Part shown: positions 1 to 11,865 of the stretch, piece after piece
How the letters are laid out: each line of letters begins with the position of its first letter
How positions within the stretch are numbered: position 1 is the first letter of the stretch
Source: Cenococcum geophilum 1.58
Taxonomy: Eukaryota > Ascomycota > Dothideomycetes > Gloniales > Gloniaceae
NCBI GenBank assembly: GCA_001692895.1
Contig: KV748191.1
Span: 744,001 to 808,000 of the forward strand
Length of the DNA: 64,000 nucleotides
Direction: 5' to 3'
Translations under genes and position numbers: made by a program
Notes under the pieces: generated by a model
What the model saw: only the letters and a program-made list of their open reading frames with translations
Told to the model about the DNA's origin: nothing
The model's database searches: none

Positions 1-205
1 ATAATTTTAAAAGGTCCTAGTCTAACATAGTCCAACTTCTTACTTAGTTATTAACTCTTAAAATTTTTATATAGTAGCTATACTTTATCTCCCTCCTTAA
101 GATCTGGTCCCTTAGATCTTTTAACGTTATAGTACTTTTTTATTCTTTTTTATACTTTCTTTTCTAATTCTATAAGGTCTATATAAAGATTTATTAGTAT
201 CTTTA
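1..205 (-). pseudogene. B1 integrase C-terminal fragment
   Basis: Reading the minus strand from 200 to 1 gives a recognisable Ty3 integrase C-terminal segment, with GPDLKEGDKV, then a KNFKS-like stretch, then LGPFKI. This is the GPY/F-type region that follows the integrase core and precedes the chromodomain. Trp and Gln codons have become stops. The reading resumes at 9132 after the A1 insertion; TSD base pairs 201-205 are repeated at 9127-9131. The fragment is non-functional. It is matched nearly base for base by 32829-33029 of B2. Confidence 0.8.
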
Positions 206-420
206 TATAAGGGATATTATTACAGACACCTCGGGTTGCCTTTAGGACAACCCCTAGACGCCTCTTAGATGGTCGCCAGTTATATACTAGAGGCACGTAC
301 CCGTAGTATATAGTCTCCACAATCCTAGAGGCCTTACCTCCTTAAGGATTCGTCTCTCTTACTAATCTATCCTGTTCTAATCGTGTCCTTATAGCCCCCT
401 ATTTATAAGATCCCCTTACA
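206..420 (+). repeat. A1 5' LTR
   Basis: The 215-bp direct repeat matches 8912-9126. Its first bases read TATAAGGG where the 3' copy has TGTAAGGG, a G-to-A change of the terminal dinucleotide. Its end CCCCTTACA is intact. Two reverse-orientation copies from A2 occur at 20747-20963 and 59916-60132. Confidence 0.95.
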
Positions 421-835
421 TTTAAATTCTTCCTACTCTTTTTTAGAAGGGTAGTCGGCTTTAAGGACTAGATTGTTTATTTATATCTTTTATTAATAAC
501 CACCATTCTTCCTTAAAATCTTACGACGACCTAAACGGAAACTCCACGGATACCTTATAGAAAGCTATCGCGTAAAGGCAGAAAGGTCCCTCTAATAGCA
601 AGAGATTATAACAATATAACCCTCTAGGTAAGACGGCCGAATAAGCCCTAATACCCAGATGCTCTAGGAGCTCAAAAACTCTTGCATACCTACAGTTACC
701 GCTAAGGAAAACGCAGACACCCTCTATAATAGTTGTAACGCTGCTAGAAAGTAACCGGAACCTCTCTAGCCCTACCTAGGCTAATCGGAAGATTAAGCGC
801 TAGAGGCAACTCTAAGATCTTCCCCTAAGCTAGAA
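421..835 (+). other. A1 5' leader, no gene seen
   Basis: This is the stretch between the 5' LTR and the gag start. I see no coding signal and no clear tRNA primer-binding site (no TGG directly after the LTR). Its reverse complement is preserved at 59505-59915 in A2, so it is a genuine part of the element. Confidence 0.6.
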
Positions 836-2210
836 ATGCCAGAGAAATACACTAATGCGTTTAACTAGGGAACCAACCGGAACCCTCCCGGAAGACCACC
901 GGCCTATAATTGGTATAGTAGTGGTATATAGACTGCTCACAAGCTAAGCGGGCCTACCCCTTTAGGTAATCTAAGCTAATTACTAACTTAGGACCCGAGC
1001 CTCGTTAGGAAGCCTATACTAGCTACTAGTACTAATACTACCTCTATAGCAGGAGCCTCCCTAGGCCTAAGTTTAGAAGGTTAAGAGCCCTATATTAATC
1101 TCCTTTAAGACGGATATTAGGAAGCTATTATAAGGCTCTTAGAAGCTATACGGGAGGAAGCTACTAATAAATATATTAGAACCCTCTAAGGGTAAATCTA
1201 GATCTAGTAGGGTCTAATCTAAGCTAGGTAAATTCTTTTATAACCTAGTTAAGGCTAAGGGCTTCTTAAAAGCTACCTAGTACCTACCTAAAAAGGTGTA
1301 GAAGACTTAGAGAGTTATCTACACTATAAATAGAAAAAGGATATAGACTAACTAGCTAAGGCCTTTAATAGTCTAAAACTCCGCTATAGACCTAACGCCT
1401 AACAGTTAGATAATTAGGTTTATAAGGTAGATAACTTCTTTAAGATACTAATAATACAAGATAATACTAAAGAGCGTATATGCTAGATTATTAGTAAGAT
1501 TAAAGACCAATTACTAAACTAGATTGTACTTAATTAGCTTAATAAAAAGCAAATTACTATATAGCTATAGCTGCAAACTTTCCTAAAGAAATGGACTTAA
1601 GATCCGTATATTATATAATATAATAATGCAGAGCTATTCTAGAATGGGACATAGCTAGACCACTATAACTTCCGCCAGTTTATAAACTTTATAGAAACTC
1701 ATGCTTAATAAATAAATCTAGAGCCCTTTAAAAACAAGGACGGTAGCATCTATAAGAAGGAGAAGATTGGGTTTATCTAGGCTAGAATTAAGCTAGTAAT
1801 TTATAACAAAATAAAGCGTATAGGAGCCCTATTGCGGATTACTATATATACGGATTTTAAACGAGCAGTTTTAAACGCTAAAGACGCGATAAGGAACCAG
1901 ACCTCTTCTAGTAGGAAGCTAGGGGGTCACTAAAAGCGCGGGCATTTTAGTAGTAATGTAGGGCAGACCTAACCTTTAAAGAAGCCGTTCTTAAAGAGAA
2001 CTTTAGAAGGGTTAAAGTTAGAAACCTTAAATAACGGAAAAGACTTCTAGGGCCAACCTAATACCTATTTAGCACCTTTATAGGAACACTTTAAGAAGTT
2101 AAAAAAAAACTCTAGAGGTAGATCTTATTGGAAAAATAAATAGGGCGATAACCGCACTAACAATCTAAAAAAAGAAAAGCCTTAGTTGGGGACCTCTTCT
2201 AGCTGCAACT
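836..2210 (+). pseudogene. A1 gag pseudogene
   Basis: An ATG at 836 opens a frame reading MPEKYTNAF followed by a Pro/Arg-rich stretch. After stop and frame interruptions it continues as an alpha-helical capsid-like region (about 1290-1800). This part resembles the fungal Ty3 Gag capsid, with Trp, Leu and Lys-rich helices and a segment around EPFKNKDGSIYKK. A basic, Ser/Gly/Asn-rich tail follows to about 2200. I did not find a convincing CCHC zinc knuckle. The same start is conserved in A2 (ATG at 59504, minus). Stops are TAG or TAA in positions expected for Gln and Trp. The product would have been the particle structural protein. Confidence 0.7.
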
Positions 2211-5200
2211 AGGGCAAGATACGGAAGGAGAGACTCTCCGTATTACTATTAAGCTAGAAATAACACTCCCTATAGGTAAGGTATAATAGTTCTAAGCACT
2301 ATATAACAGCGGCGCCGAAATTAATCTTATATAATATAATTTGGTAAAAGAGTATAAACTTATTCTATTATAAAGGTAGCGGAAACCTATTATAGGCTTC
2401 CTAAATAAGCATTGGATTAAGCTATATAGTGCCTATAAGCTTATAGTATTAGTGGCCAATATATATAACCGCACTAAGGCGGTTAGCCCACAACCCTTTT
2501 AGGTAGCTAACTTTATAGGTTATAACTTTATCCTTAAATACCCTTAGCTTATAGAAGTAGATCTTAAGATATGCTTTAAGATAGGAGCCTTTAAATAGTG
2601 GAATAATAAAGATTTAGAAGGGCGTATATTACTAATAAGCCTAAAGGATATCCTAGAGAATGTAGCCCTAGGTAAAACAGTGTATACTTTATACCTAAAG
2701 GAGTATTAGATCCAACCCCTATTTAATAGCAAGATAGGTATAAAGCTTAGCATAGGTAACAACCCCTCTATAATAGAGACCCTATAGGGAACTGCTAAAT
2801 AGGTCGCAGAGACATTATAGGGAGGCGGCGATTTTAAGGATCTTATAAGATACTTTAACCGCTATAGGTTACTCTAGCTTAAGCAATATACAAAGAGTAT
2901 ACTACGGCACCTTAAACACTGCATTAAGGAGTTCCCTATCCTCTATTAGCTACCGTATAAAACGGTTTAATATACGGTAGTAACTATATATAAGCAACCA
3001 CTATAGCGTATAACGCTGCCCGCAAGCATCCTAAGGAAGCTTTAGGACCTACCTAATAATAACGCGGAGGATAAACGCGACCCTAATTTATTAAATATTC
3101 TAGTAGGCCTAAGGGACTTACTAAGGGTATTTTCGGGTAGGAGAGCTAAAGTCCTACCGTAGAACTTGGAGTACGATTACGTAATTAATCTAAAAGAAGG
3201 TAAATAACCGCTAAACCTTTCTATCTATAACCTCTTGCGTAAAGAGCTTAAGATCCTATAGGAGTACCTTAATGGCTTACTGGAAAAGGGATAGATCCGG
3301 CTTAGCAAGTCGCCGTTAGGCGCGCTAATCCTCTTTATCCCAAAACTAGATAGAACCATAAGGCTATATATAGACTATTACGGTCTTAATAAGATTATAA
3401 TTAAGAACCGTTACCCACTACTACTAGTTAGTAAAATGCTAGATCAACTATTTAGGGCAAAGATCTTTACGAAGTTGGATCTATAAGACGCCTATTATAG
3501 GCTCTGTATTAAAGAAGGGGATAAGTAAAAGACCGCTTTTAAGACCTAATACGGCCACTTTAAGTATCTAGTAATGCCTTTTGGGCTAGCTAATACGCCT
3601 ACGATATTCTAATTATATATTTACAGAGCCTTAGGGGGACTAGTTAACCGCATATACGTTATCTATTTAGATAATATCTTAATCTACTTAAAAGATAAGG
3701 ATTAACATAAGCAACACGTCCGCGAAGTACTAAAACGTTTAGATAATTAGGGCCTCTACGCCAAAGTATTAAAGTATATCTTTAACACTAAGTAGGTCGA
3801 GTTCCTAGGTTATATTATAACGCTTATAGGTGTAGTTATAGACCTAATACGGGTGTAGATAATCTAGGAGTGGCCAGAGCTAGAAAGCTACTAGGATATT
3901 TAAGTGTTCCTAGGCTTTACCAATTTCTATAGGCGCTTTATCTATAACTACTCAGACGTCACCTAATACCTATTTAACTATATTATAAAAGCTTCCTAAG
4001 ACCTAACCTAAGAAGTAAAAAGCTTAAAGGCGGTAAGGAAGAAAACTAAAAAGGGACTAACTAAATAGTATAAGCTATAGTTATAGCCTAAAAAGGTTTA
4101 GAAGGCCTTTTAGGAATTTTACATAAAGTTTACGGAAGCTCTATTACTATGGCATTTTAACCCAGATTAGCCATTAATAATAATTACTAATATATCGAAT
4201 TTTGCCTTTACTAGTATCCTACTATAACCTAATAGGCATTTAGACGCTACCCAGCTCTATTAGAGACTAGTAGTATTTTATAGTAGAAAATTCCAGGGAC
4301 CTAAAGTTAGGTATTATACCCACAATAAGGAACTACTAGCTATAGTTAACTACTTTAAACAGTGGCGACATTACCTTAAGCACGCGAGCTATACCACTCG
4401 TGTACTCTCAGATCACTATAATCTACGCTACTTTATAACTATAAAGGAGCTTATACCTTAATAAGCTAGATAGNCAGAGNAGCTNNCGCGATTTAATTTT
4501 AAGATNNAATATAAGCTAGGGGAAAANAACCCTNCTAATANACCNTTATAACGGCCAGACTATACCAAAGGCTTTAAAACGGGGGAAGGAAAATAGATAA
4601 TAGATATCTTACTCCCTATATTACAGAACAAGCTCTAGGTATAGGATACTTAAGCACCCATAGCTCTATACACTAAGTCTTAGGCAGTGCAAGCCCTATT
4701 GGTTTCTACTAATATTTTAGCTAGTACCTAGTCCGTTACCAATAAGGGTCCAAATATACCTAGATAGGACGTCCCCAATATATTCTTAGAACCTAGTAAT
4801 ACAACTATCCCTAATTGCTAAGCTATCCCCTTAAACTAATAGCAAAGCCATAAAGCAATTAGAACTTAGAGCCCTGTAATAACTAAAGGACTTTAACCTT
4901 ATAACGGCCTTCCTAACGTATACGTATTAAAGAGTTGCAAAATCTATAGTACTATCTAGTCTTATACTTAGAGCAGTATAGGATAAAACAGCTTTTACCT
5001 AAGAACCATCCAAAGGGTTAATAGATCTTATCCGTAAGGTGCAACGGAGGGACGCTTTTTATGCCATTCTTAATATAGAAGTAGACCGGAAACGTAACAG
5101 AAAGGAAGCTGCTAGGCGCTACTATTAGGAACTAAACCCAATAGGCCTACTGCGTAAAGGTGGTAAGGTTTAGGTGCTATAAGAAGTAAATCTATAACAA

Positions 5201-6520
5201 AAGATTCTTATAAAGAATTATAATAATCCTCTAGGCGGCCACTATAGTTAAGCGAAGATAGTAGAATTACTTTAGCGCAAATACTATTAGCTAAGGCTCA
5301 ATTAGGAAGCAAAGGAGTATATTAGCTATTATAAGAAGTATTAAGTATATAAGATCCATAGGCACAAGCTATAGGGTCTACTTAAATTAGTTCCCCCCGC
5401 TAGTAAGCTATAGTAATATTACGCTATAGACTTTATTACGAATCTCCTGCTATCTAAAGATAGCTAAAAACGAATATACGATTTAGTCCTTGTACTTATT
5501 AATAGGTTTTTAAAGTACGTCTAATACCTTCCTGTTAATAAGACAATTAATATATAAGAGCTCGCCAACCTAATTAAGAAGAAATGCTTTTTTAAAGTAG
5601 ATTAGCCGCACTCTATTATTACTAATAGGGGCAGTATCTTTATAAGCTAGTACTGGTCAGATCTATACTTCCATTTAAAGATAGACCACCGTTATAGTAT
5701 AGCTTTCCACCTATAGACGGATAGGTAAATGGAACGCTAGAACTAGGAATTAGAGTCTTACCTACGGATATATTTAAACTACTAGTAAGACAACTAGTGC
5801 GAGCTACTTCTGTATATAGAGTATGCTTATAATTTAAAGCAATATATATTATATAAGTATGCACTAATCCAGATTGCCTATGGCGTCTAACTATTTGGGT
5901 TTAATAGTATACCTAATAATCACTGGCTAAGGCCGTATAATTAGTTATGGGATCCTACCGGGAAGTCTAAGAATATCCACCAGAGAGTATAAGGATACCT
6001 TTAGGAATAGAAGGAGTAATAGAAGTATGCGAAGTAGAGCCTATAAGATACTTAAGAGCAGCAGAGACTTTAGTATAACCGTAAGTACTAGGACAAGTAT
6101 TTTAGAGTAGGCGATAAGGTTCTATTACGTTTAACGAATATTAAAACCCGTTAACTATTAAAAAAGCTTAATATAAGATACCTAGGTCCCTTCTAAGTTA
6201 AGGAATAAATTAGTAAGCTAGCCTATCGTCTCTAGCTACCCCCATCTATGGCCCGTATATATTTAGTATTTCACATAAACCTACTAAAGCTATAGTATAG
6301 ACTACCGCCGGAAAAAAACTTCCGTTTAGGCCTAATTAAACACCCTAAGGTAGTAGGCGAGCGGTATGAGGTTAAAGCTATACTACGCTATAAGTTTGTT
6401 AAGAACAAGCTTTAATTTAAAGTTAAATAGCTAGGCTAGCCTACTAAGGACTCTATATAGGAACTAGAGGATTACCTTAATTATTATAAAGATATTCTAA
6501 AAGAATATTGGGACTAAGGT
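2211..6520 (+). pseudogene. A1 pol pseudogene: protease, RT, RNase H, integrase, chromodomain
   Basis: Domains run in Ty3/gypsy order. The retropepsin active site near 2304 reads NSGAEINLI, with the catalytic Asp changed to Asn. Reverse transcriptase spans about 3280-3850, with AKIFTKLDLQDAYY and MPFGLANTP, and a YLDN box at 3664-3675 where YxDD is expected. RNase H (about 4180-4460) includes YYTHNKELLAIV. Integrase (about 5090-6250) has the first Asp (DFITN), the second Asp changed to Asn (TNRGSIF) and the final Glu kept (ERQNQELE). A chromodomain follows at about 6364-6515, with aromatic and Trp positions visible around KVKWLG and LEDYLNYY. Many in-frame TAG/TAA codons make it non-functional. 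Confidence 0.9.
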
Positions 6521-8896
6521 CCATAATCTGCAAATCGCAGAAAGCGCTCTAATACTATAGTATTATCGCAACCTATAAAGAAAGCTCGCGAAAAGAGTAA
6601 ATAGGTTAAATCGGATATAGAACGGATAAGCTCCGGAAACTATAAGGATTAGGGCTATATAGCCTAAGGTAGGACGGGTCCTTAGCCTTTTTATATATAT
6701 AGTATAGAGTTAATAGGGCATTTTGCTAGAATTATATTCCTATTTATTAATCTATACTAGAAATATTATTTCTAGGGCTCTTAAGCCCTTCCTGAAAGCC
6801 TTCCGAGGCCTTCCTAAGCACCTAATTAAGGTCTTTAATTGCTACTATATACAAGAACGAATCCTAAAAGTCTAAACCACAAATGCCTAATCTAAAAAGC
6901 CACTACGCCCTATTATTATTAGGAGTAGGATTAGTATCTATTAGGCCATTAAGTAATAGCTAATAAGAATAGGATCTAGATGCCTTAGTAGGCGTATAAG
7001 TAAGTATAAAAATAGGGGCAGAATAATAAGGTGTAGCTAGAGCAGAGACTCTTAAACGCTTAATACTAATATTAGGTCCAAACTAATACTAATAAAGCTC
7101 TTACGGCGTAAGCTTATAGTTAATAAAGATACGCTTAAGCCTAAAATAAACAGAGATGTTAACTGGCTAGTATAGTCTAAAACCACTAAGACCTTACTAT
7201 GGTAACTATTAGTTACCTATCCGCTAGGTACCCGAAGGGTAACCTACCTAATACCGCATTATATTATGCTCTTTTAAAACTTAACGCATATACGCGAACT
7301 CCTTCCTATAGTAGACGGCAACCTTCTTCTTATTACCCCCATCCCTTACCCTATCCTTAGTATACTAACCTTACTTTTACATTAGGCGTTACTAGCTAGC
7401 TTACTAGGAATTATAGGTAGTATAGATGGCCGTAGCATAGTCTTAAATTTGGCTAAGTTGTTTAGTATTTACGCTAGAATAAGAGAGAGCCCGGGTAATA
7501 TAGTAGTTAAGGATATTAAAGGAACGTCGCTACTTAGGCCTAGGCTATTATTAAAGCTTAAAGTTAGTAATAGAAATCTATTAAGGATAGAAAAACTTAC
7601 CTTAACGTAACTACCGCTTTTAATATGCATACATCAATTATAAAGACTAAAGGTATTAGATCTAATATAGTGCGTCTTATTATAAGCCTCTAAAATCCTA
7701 TTATTAGATTTCTAGTCTTTTAAAGACGTATAGGCAAAATTATTTAGGTAGGACCAGCACTAGTTGCGGGTTAGTAGGGGTTAGGGTTCTATATATAAAG
7801 GTAGGGCTAGAATACGCTATAGAATTTACTTAAAAGAGTAGTTAGTAGGAGAATAAAGAGGTATATTAAATTATTAATAAAAAAGAAGAAAATCTTAATA
7901 ATATATTAAAGATACGTCTAAAATTGGATAACGGTTAATAGCGAGAAGTAAAGTGTTTAAGAAAAGGAGCAGCTTAATAAGTAAGGTGTCTTTATACTTT
8001 ACCTTCTAATACCCTTTTAGTAAATAACCATAACCTTGCTAATATAACTCCGTTATAATAGCGCTATTTAGAAGAAAGGAAATACGCGTATAAGTTATTT
8101 AACTATTACTTCCTTACAAAAACTAACTACGTGGCTAGGGAAAGGCAATTAAGACGTTAAATTAAAGATGTATATGGGTTAAATTAGACCTAAAACGATA
8201 CTATAGTATTAAAGAATAACGTTATAGACGTTCATGACAATTGTATAATAGCTATAATTGCTATCGCAAAATGTCCCTATTTGCTAGGTAGTAGAGCTAC
8301 GCTAAATATATGGCACAGGACTACTAGATTTGAAACTATATATACTAAATCTTAAGAGATAAGTCTCTTTAACTAACTAATTAATACCTTAACCGTATCT
8401 AATAACCTAAGGGTAAATACGGGAGTAATGCGTTAGTAACGCAGGGGATTATAAGAAAAGGATTATAAGAAAAGATTATAGACTATATCTTAGCAGTTAA
8501 AGATAACGGTAAGCTAAGGCTCCGTATGTTAAATCCTATACTAAAGGTTCTATGGAACTATACTAGAACACTAAATTACCTATAATACTTATAATTAATT
8601 ATAGACTAGTATAAAGGCTTAGAAGCAGAGTTGTATAAAAATCCCTATATTAGCCTAGGTAGTCACCAGCATGCTTCTAGTAGGCTTCTAATAGGTCTTC
8701 TAGTAATCCTTGCGTCTTTTCTTTAGTTATATTTTTTCCTTATTAAGGTTTTTTAGGAGTTTAAAGCAGGGGTTAGATAGATAGATAATATATAGCGGTA
8801 TACTAATACCTCTCTAATATCTCTCCAAACCTCTTCCGGGACGAGCCCTTATAATCTCCCTACCGTAAGGTAATAGCGATCGGGGGCCGACCGTAA
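6521..8896 (+). other. A-family 3' extension, function unknown
   Basis: About 2.4 kb lies between the chromodomain and the polypurine tract, and A2 preserves it in reverse (20981-22663 and 28608-29290). No known domain is recognised. An ATG at 6883 starts MPNLKSHYALLLLG. That frame continues for several hundred codons if RIP-type TAG/TAA codons are read as former Gln or Trp. In another frame, 7387-7602 is free of stops for 71 codons, notable in such a mutated region. Either could be relics of an accessory open reading frame, but chance cannot be excluded. The segment 7690-8911 has no coding signal that I can support. Confidence 0.45.
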
Positions 8897-8911
8897 GAAG
8901 GGGGGGGGNAA
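8897..8911 (+). promoter_or_regulatory. A1 polypurine tract
   Basis: A run of G with flanking A (one N at 8909) sits immediately before the 3' LTR, as expected for the plus-strand DNA primer. The A2 equivalent is the C-rich tract at 20964-20980. Confidence 0.85.
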
Positions 8912-9126
8912 TGTAAGGGATATTATTGCGGACACCTTGGGTTGCCCTTAGGACAACCCCCGGACGCCCCTTAGATAGTCACCAGTTATATACTAGAAGC
9001 ACGTGCCCGTAGTATATAGTCTCCACAATCCCAGAGGCCTTACCTCCTTAAGGATTCGTCTCTCTTACCAATCTATCCTGTTCCAATCGTGTCCTTATAG
9101 CCCCCTGTCTATAAGATCCCCTTATA
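8912..9126 (+). repeat. A1 3' LTR
   Basis: This 215-bp LTR is followed by the CTTTA duplication at 9127-9131. It starts with the intact TGTAAGGG. Its last bases read CCCCTTATA, a C-to-T change of the terminal CA. Confidence 0.95.
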
Positions 9127-9131
9127 CTTTA

Positions 9132-9752
9132 TCCTTTCTTTAGCTATACTACTTATTTTCTTTGCTTACTATAGTAATAATAATGTTCTTAGCTTATATC
9201 CATAATTTGCCTTAAATAGTAATATACCTATTCCTTTTTATGGTATTATATTATATATAAACTATATAACTAGTAATAGCGACACCTAATTGTTTTATAT
9301 ATAATTAATATAATATCTTAGATACTACTCTAGCGTCTAATTTAATCTTTCTATTTGTCCGTCCGTCTGCAGATAATATACGGTGGAAGTTACTGCTTAA
9401 ACTCCTTACTTTGCTAAGAATACCTCCTAAAATACTACTATAAATCTTAGATCTCTGTCTAATATAATTTTACTTAATGCTCTATATCTTGCAAACACTT
9501 CTTTAATATAGATTCTAGCGATATCTTCTACTAAGATTTCTTCTGTATATGCTACAAAGTAGCCCTATTTAGTTAACTTATCTACTATTACTAAGATTAC
9601 GTTATAATCTTATCCAGTAATAGGATCTCTTAACTTTAGTAACTTAACGATAAAGTCTTATAATATAACCTCCTATAGTCTTTCTAGTATTTTAATAGGT
9701 TATAGCCCTCCGTATAGCCTATACCTTATTAGTTTATTCCTTTAGTAATTTA
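9132..9752 (-). pseudogene. B1 integrase core fragment
   Basis: On the minus strand this segment carries the integrase catalytic core region; the motif around the final Glu reads CRRTDGQ or LQTDGQ depending on frame. It aligns with 33031-33650 of B2. It lies between A1 and D, and the coding continues beyond D at 11866. Premature stops and substitutions make it inactive. Confidence 0.75.
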
Positions 9753-9757
9753 GACAC

Positions 9758-9927
9758 TATTCAGATCACAGTGGGGGGGGTTTTAGTTTTAATTAATTTC
9801 TTCTTCTTCTTTCTTCTACTTCTATAGGTGGAATTTAATGGATCTCCTAAGCTCGCTTAGCTTACGTAGTTAACCTAATTAGTTATAAGTAACTGTGTTT
9901 ACTATATTACAGAACCTTATTTAGACA
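9758..9927 (-). repeat. Element D LTR, left (3' LTR in coding direction)
   Basis: The left 170-bp LTR includes a run of G at about 9773-9781 and a TTCTTCTTCTT tract. It matches 11690-11860 with mostly transition differences. Confidence 0.9.
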
Positions 9928-10079
9928 CTGGCAACAACTAGGAAATAAGAAAGAATAAAAAGGTACTAGTAAATAAGTCTGTAGTTTCTATCCCTCTCCC
10001 TTTTTAAATTCGGTCCAAAACACCTCCGCCTTAGGGTTGCCATAATAACTAGGATAGGGTTCTATGTTAAGGTAGAAGT

Positions 10080-11454
10080 TAAAAGCTCCAAACCTTGCTA
10101 TAAAGGTATCCCCTTGGTTATTGTCATCGTTAGTATCACCATTACTGCCCTTAAAATCGGAGATATATTAACGTATTTTTCGGTCCCTTTTATCCTTTAT
10201 ATAGTTTATAGACTAATATCTAGATTTGCTGCATATAAAGCACTTTTTGCCCTTATTGCGGTATTAACGGTTAGGGGGGTAGTGTTATCGGTTGGAGGAG
10301 TAGTATTATTGGTCGGTATAGAATAATTTAATCTCTAGTTCTTGTTTACCGTACGTTATAATTAAGGATTTAATGTCGCTAATAAGGCTAGTAAGGGTAG
10401 TAGCGGGTCAAAAGTAGGCTGGTTTATAAGCTGGTACGTCTTAGCACGCAGTAAGGAGCTTATTATAAAATGTTGTATTATTTTAGAGGTCCTTTGCTAA
10501 CCCGCGTTATAGCTACCACATCTTATCGATTAATACCTGAAATGCTTAGCCTATATTAAGTCCTTTTTAAGCAGTGACTTATTTAAGCGTAATTGCATTC
10601 TATTTTAATAGGATATTGCGTTTATATTCGTCGCCCTTAAAGTATAATTTTAGGCCTATGCATATATTCTCGAGAAGGTTAAGATCTTTAAGGTGGGTAA
10701 AGTAGTATTTAAGGGCAAGGCCGCGGAGTATAGTTGGAATAGCAATGGTATACGCTTGCTTAGGGACGCCGGCTTAGAGGTAGTAGTTTTGGAAGATTTT
10801 AAACTTAAAATTAAAGTTGTCTTATTTACTAGAGTACTTAACTTTGTCTATATAGAGCTTAGCTAAGTTAGTAATCTCTTTTCTAAAGCTTCCTTGTAGG
10901 GCGAGCTAGTCTATAGCTTAGGTAATTTAAACGGGGGTAGTCGATAGTGACGGTAGAGCTAGGGTAGGGTTGTCGGTAGGGTCGTCGGTAGGACCGTCGG
11001 TAGGGCCGTCAGTAGGGCCGTTGGTAGGGCTGTCGGTAGGGTCGTCAGCAGGGCCGTCGGTAGGGTCGTCAGTAGGGTCGTCGGTAGGGTCGTCGGTAGG
11101 CCATTTTAAGGGAGTTGGTTCGTTTATAGCTCCTAGGAGGCCGTCTGCAATTAACTTCCTTGCCTTCTTCCGTACGTATATGCTATTTTCGCGGAGGTAA
11201 TCCCTAATCTCCTTTAAACGATCCTTGCTAAGGTTATTAAGTATATCCTTTGTAAACAACTCGAAATCGTTAACAAAGCTCTCCTATAGGTTAAATCCCT
11301 TCTATCCCTTTTCCTTATATATTAATAAACGCCAATTAATAAATGCTTTAACTTCCTTAATATTAGTTGCGGTCGCGTTAATTCCAGTCTCCTATTTTTT
11401 GGTATTTGTCGCGGAGGTAGCTATCGCGTTAGTATTTATTGCGGAGATAGCCAT
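10080..11454 (-). pseudogene. Element D Gag-like pseudogene with zinc knuckle
   Basis: The frame starts at an ATG (minus strand, 11454) as MAISAINTNAIATSATN. It continues through FTKDILNNLSKDRLKEIRDY and ARKLIADGLLGAINEP, a helical domain of the kind found in fungal Gag-like proteins. Next comes a Pro-Thr-Asp repeat encoded by the minisatellite at 10968-11103. Near 10200-10250 it has CFICSKSRY, a C-x2-C zinc-knuckle start whose later His reads as Tyr. TAG codons fall where Gln or Trp would be. The 110-codon open part (10927-11259) is the best preserved piece. No protease, reverse transcriptase or integrase is present. Confidence 0.7.
10968..11103 (-). repeat. 12-bp minisatellite encoding a PTDD/PTDG repeat
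   Basis: About eleven copies of a 12-bp unit (plus strand GTCGGTAGGGTC with variants) encode a four-residue repeat PTDD, PTDG, PADD, PTDS or PTNG in the Gag-like protein on the minus strand. The unit has almost no CA or TG dinucleotides, which may explain why it escaped mutation while its surroundings did not. Confidence 0.9.
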
Positions 11455-11689
11455 CTTTTTAATTCCGCAGTTAATTTGATTTAATAGTTAGACTAAAAGT
11501 GTGGAAATAACTATAAACTAATTGTTCTAAAGGCGTGATGGATATAGGTTAGAAGCGCGAGTAACCTTATAATCTGGCCTTTAGGCTTAGCAAGCAATAC
11601 CTTAATTCTTAGCCTTTAATAAGAGGTCTAGAGAATTAGATAGTGCCTCTCTTCGTTATTCCTTTGCTGATTTATGCGGCACTAATCAG

Positions 11690-11860
11690 TGTTCGGATCA
11701 CGGTAGGGGGGGGTTTTAGTTTTAATCAATTTCTTCTTCTTCTTTCTTCTACTTCTACAGGTGGAATTTAATGGATCTCCTGAGCTCGCTTAGCTTACGT
11801 GGTTAACCCAATTGGTTATAAGTAACTATGTCTACTATATTACAGAACCTTATTCAAACA
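11690..11860 (-). repeat. Element D LTR, right (5' LTR in coding direction)
   Basis: This 171-bp LTR begins with intact TGTTCGGATC and ends TTCAAACA, followed by the GACAC duplication. It is less mutated than the left copy. Confidence 0.9.
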
Positions 11861-11865
11861 GACAC

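Larger units (their letters stand above)
206..9126 (+). mobile_element. Ty3/gypsy chromovirus, family A copy 1 (A1), complete with both LTRs
   Basis: This complete but mutated 8.9-kb element has 215-bp LTRs that begin TGTAAGGG and end CCCCTTACA, so the ends are themselves inverted repeats. It is flanked by the duplication CTTTA at 201-205 and 9127-9131. Gag is followed by protease, reverse transcriptase, RNase H, integrase and a chromodomain, all on the plus strand. A 2.4-kb region with no clear domain separates the chromodomain from the 3' LTR, which is long for this superfamily. The two LTRs differ at about 19 positions by eye, all transitions, so RIP has acted since insertion. Ambiguous bases at 4474-4544 lie in the RNase H region. 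Confidence 0.95.
9758..11860 (-). mobile_element. Short non-autonomous LTR element D (gag only)
   Basis: This 2.1-kb element is bounded by 170-171-bp LTRs (9758-9927 and 11690-11860) that begin TGTTCGGATC and end near TTCAAACA. It is flanked by the duplication GACAC at 9753-9757 and 11861-11865. Its interior encodes only a Gag-like protein on the minus strand, so it must have depended on another element for reverse transcription and integration. TGG occurs just right of the left LTR (9929), which would suit a primer-binding site if the element were plus-strand, but the coding direction argues for minus. Neither end shows a clear polypurine tract. It sits inside the B1 integrase. Confidence 0.85.

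Noticed and set aside
5640..5864. 74-codon minus-strand open frame with a close relative at 29923-30147
   Set aside because: Both lie antisense to the same integrase segment of A1 and A2. Their similarity comes from the shared element, not from a separate gene.
10114..10326. Plus-strand open frame, Val/Ile-rich, resembling a membrane protein
   Set aside because: It is antisense to the zinc-knuckle part of the element D Gag. The hydrophobic look comes from the complementary strand.
10968..11103. Possible CRISPR array
   Set aside because: Units are 12 bp in direct tandem with no spacers, and they encode a protein repeat in a eukaryotic retroelement.
10970..11200. Plus-strand open frame with a Gly-Ser-Val repeat
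   Set aside because: It is the antisense reading of the PTDD minisatellite; the minus strand continues into a Gag-like domain on both sides.
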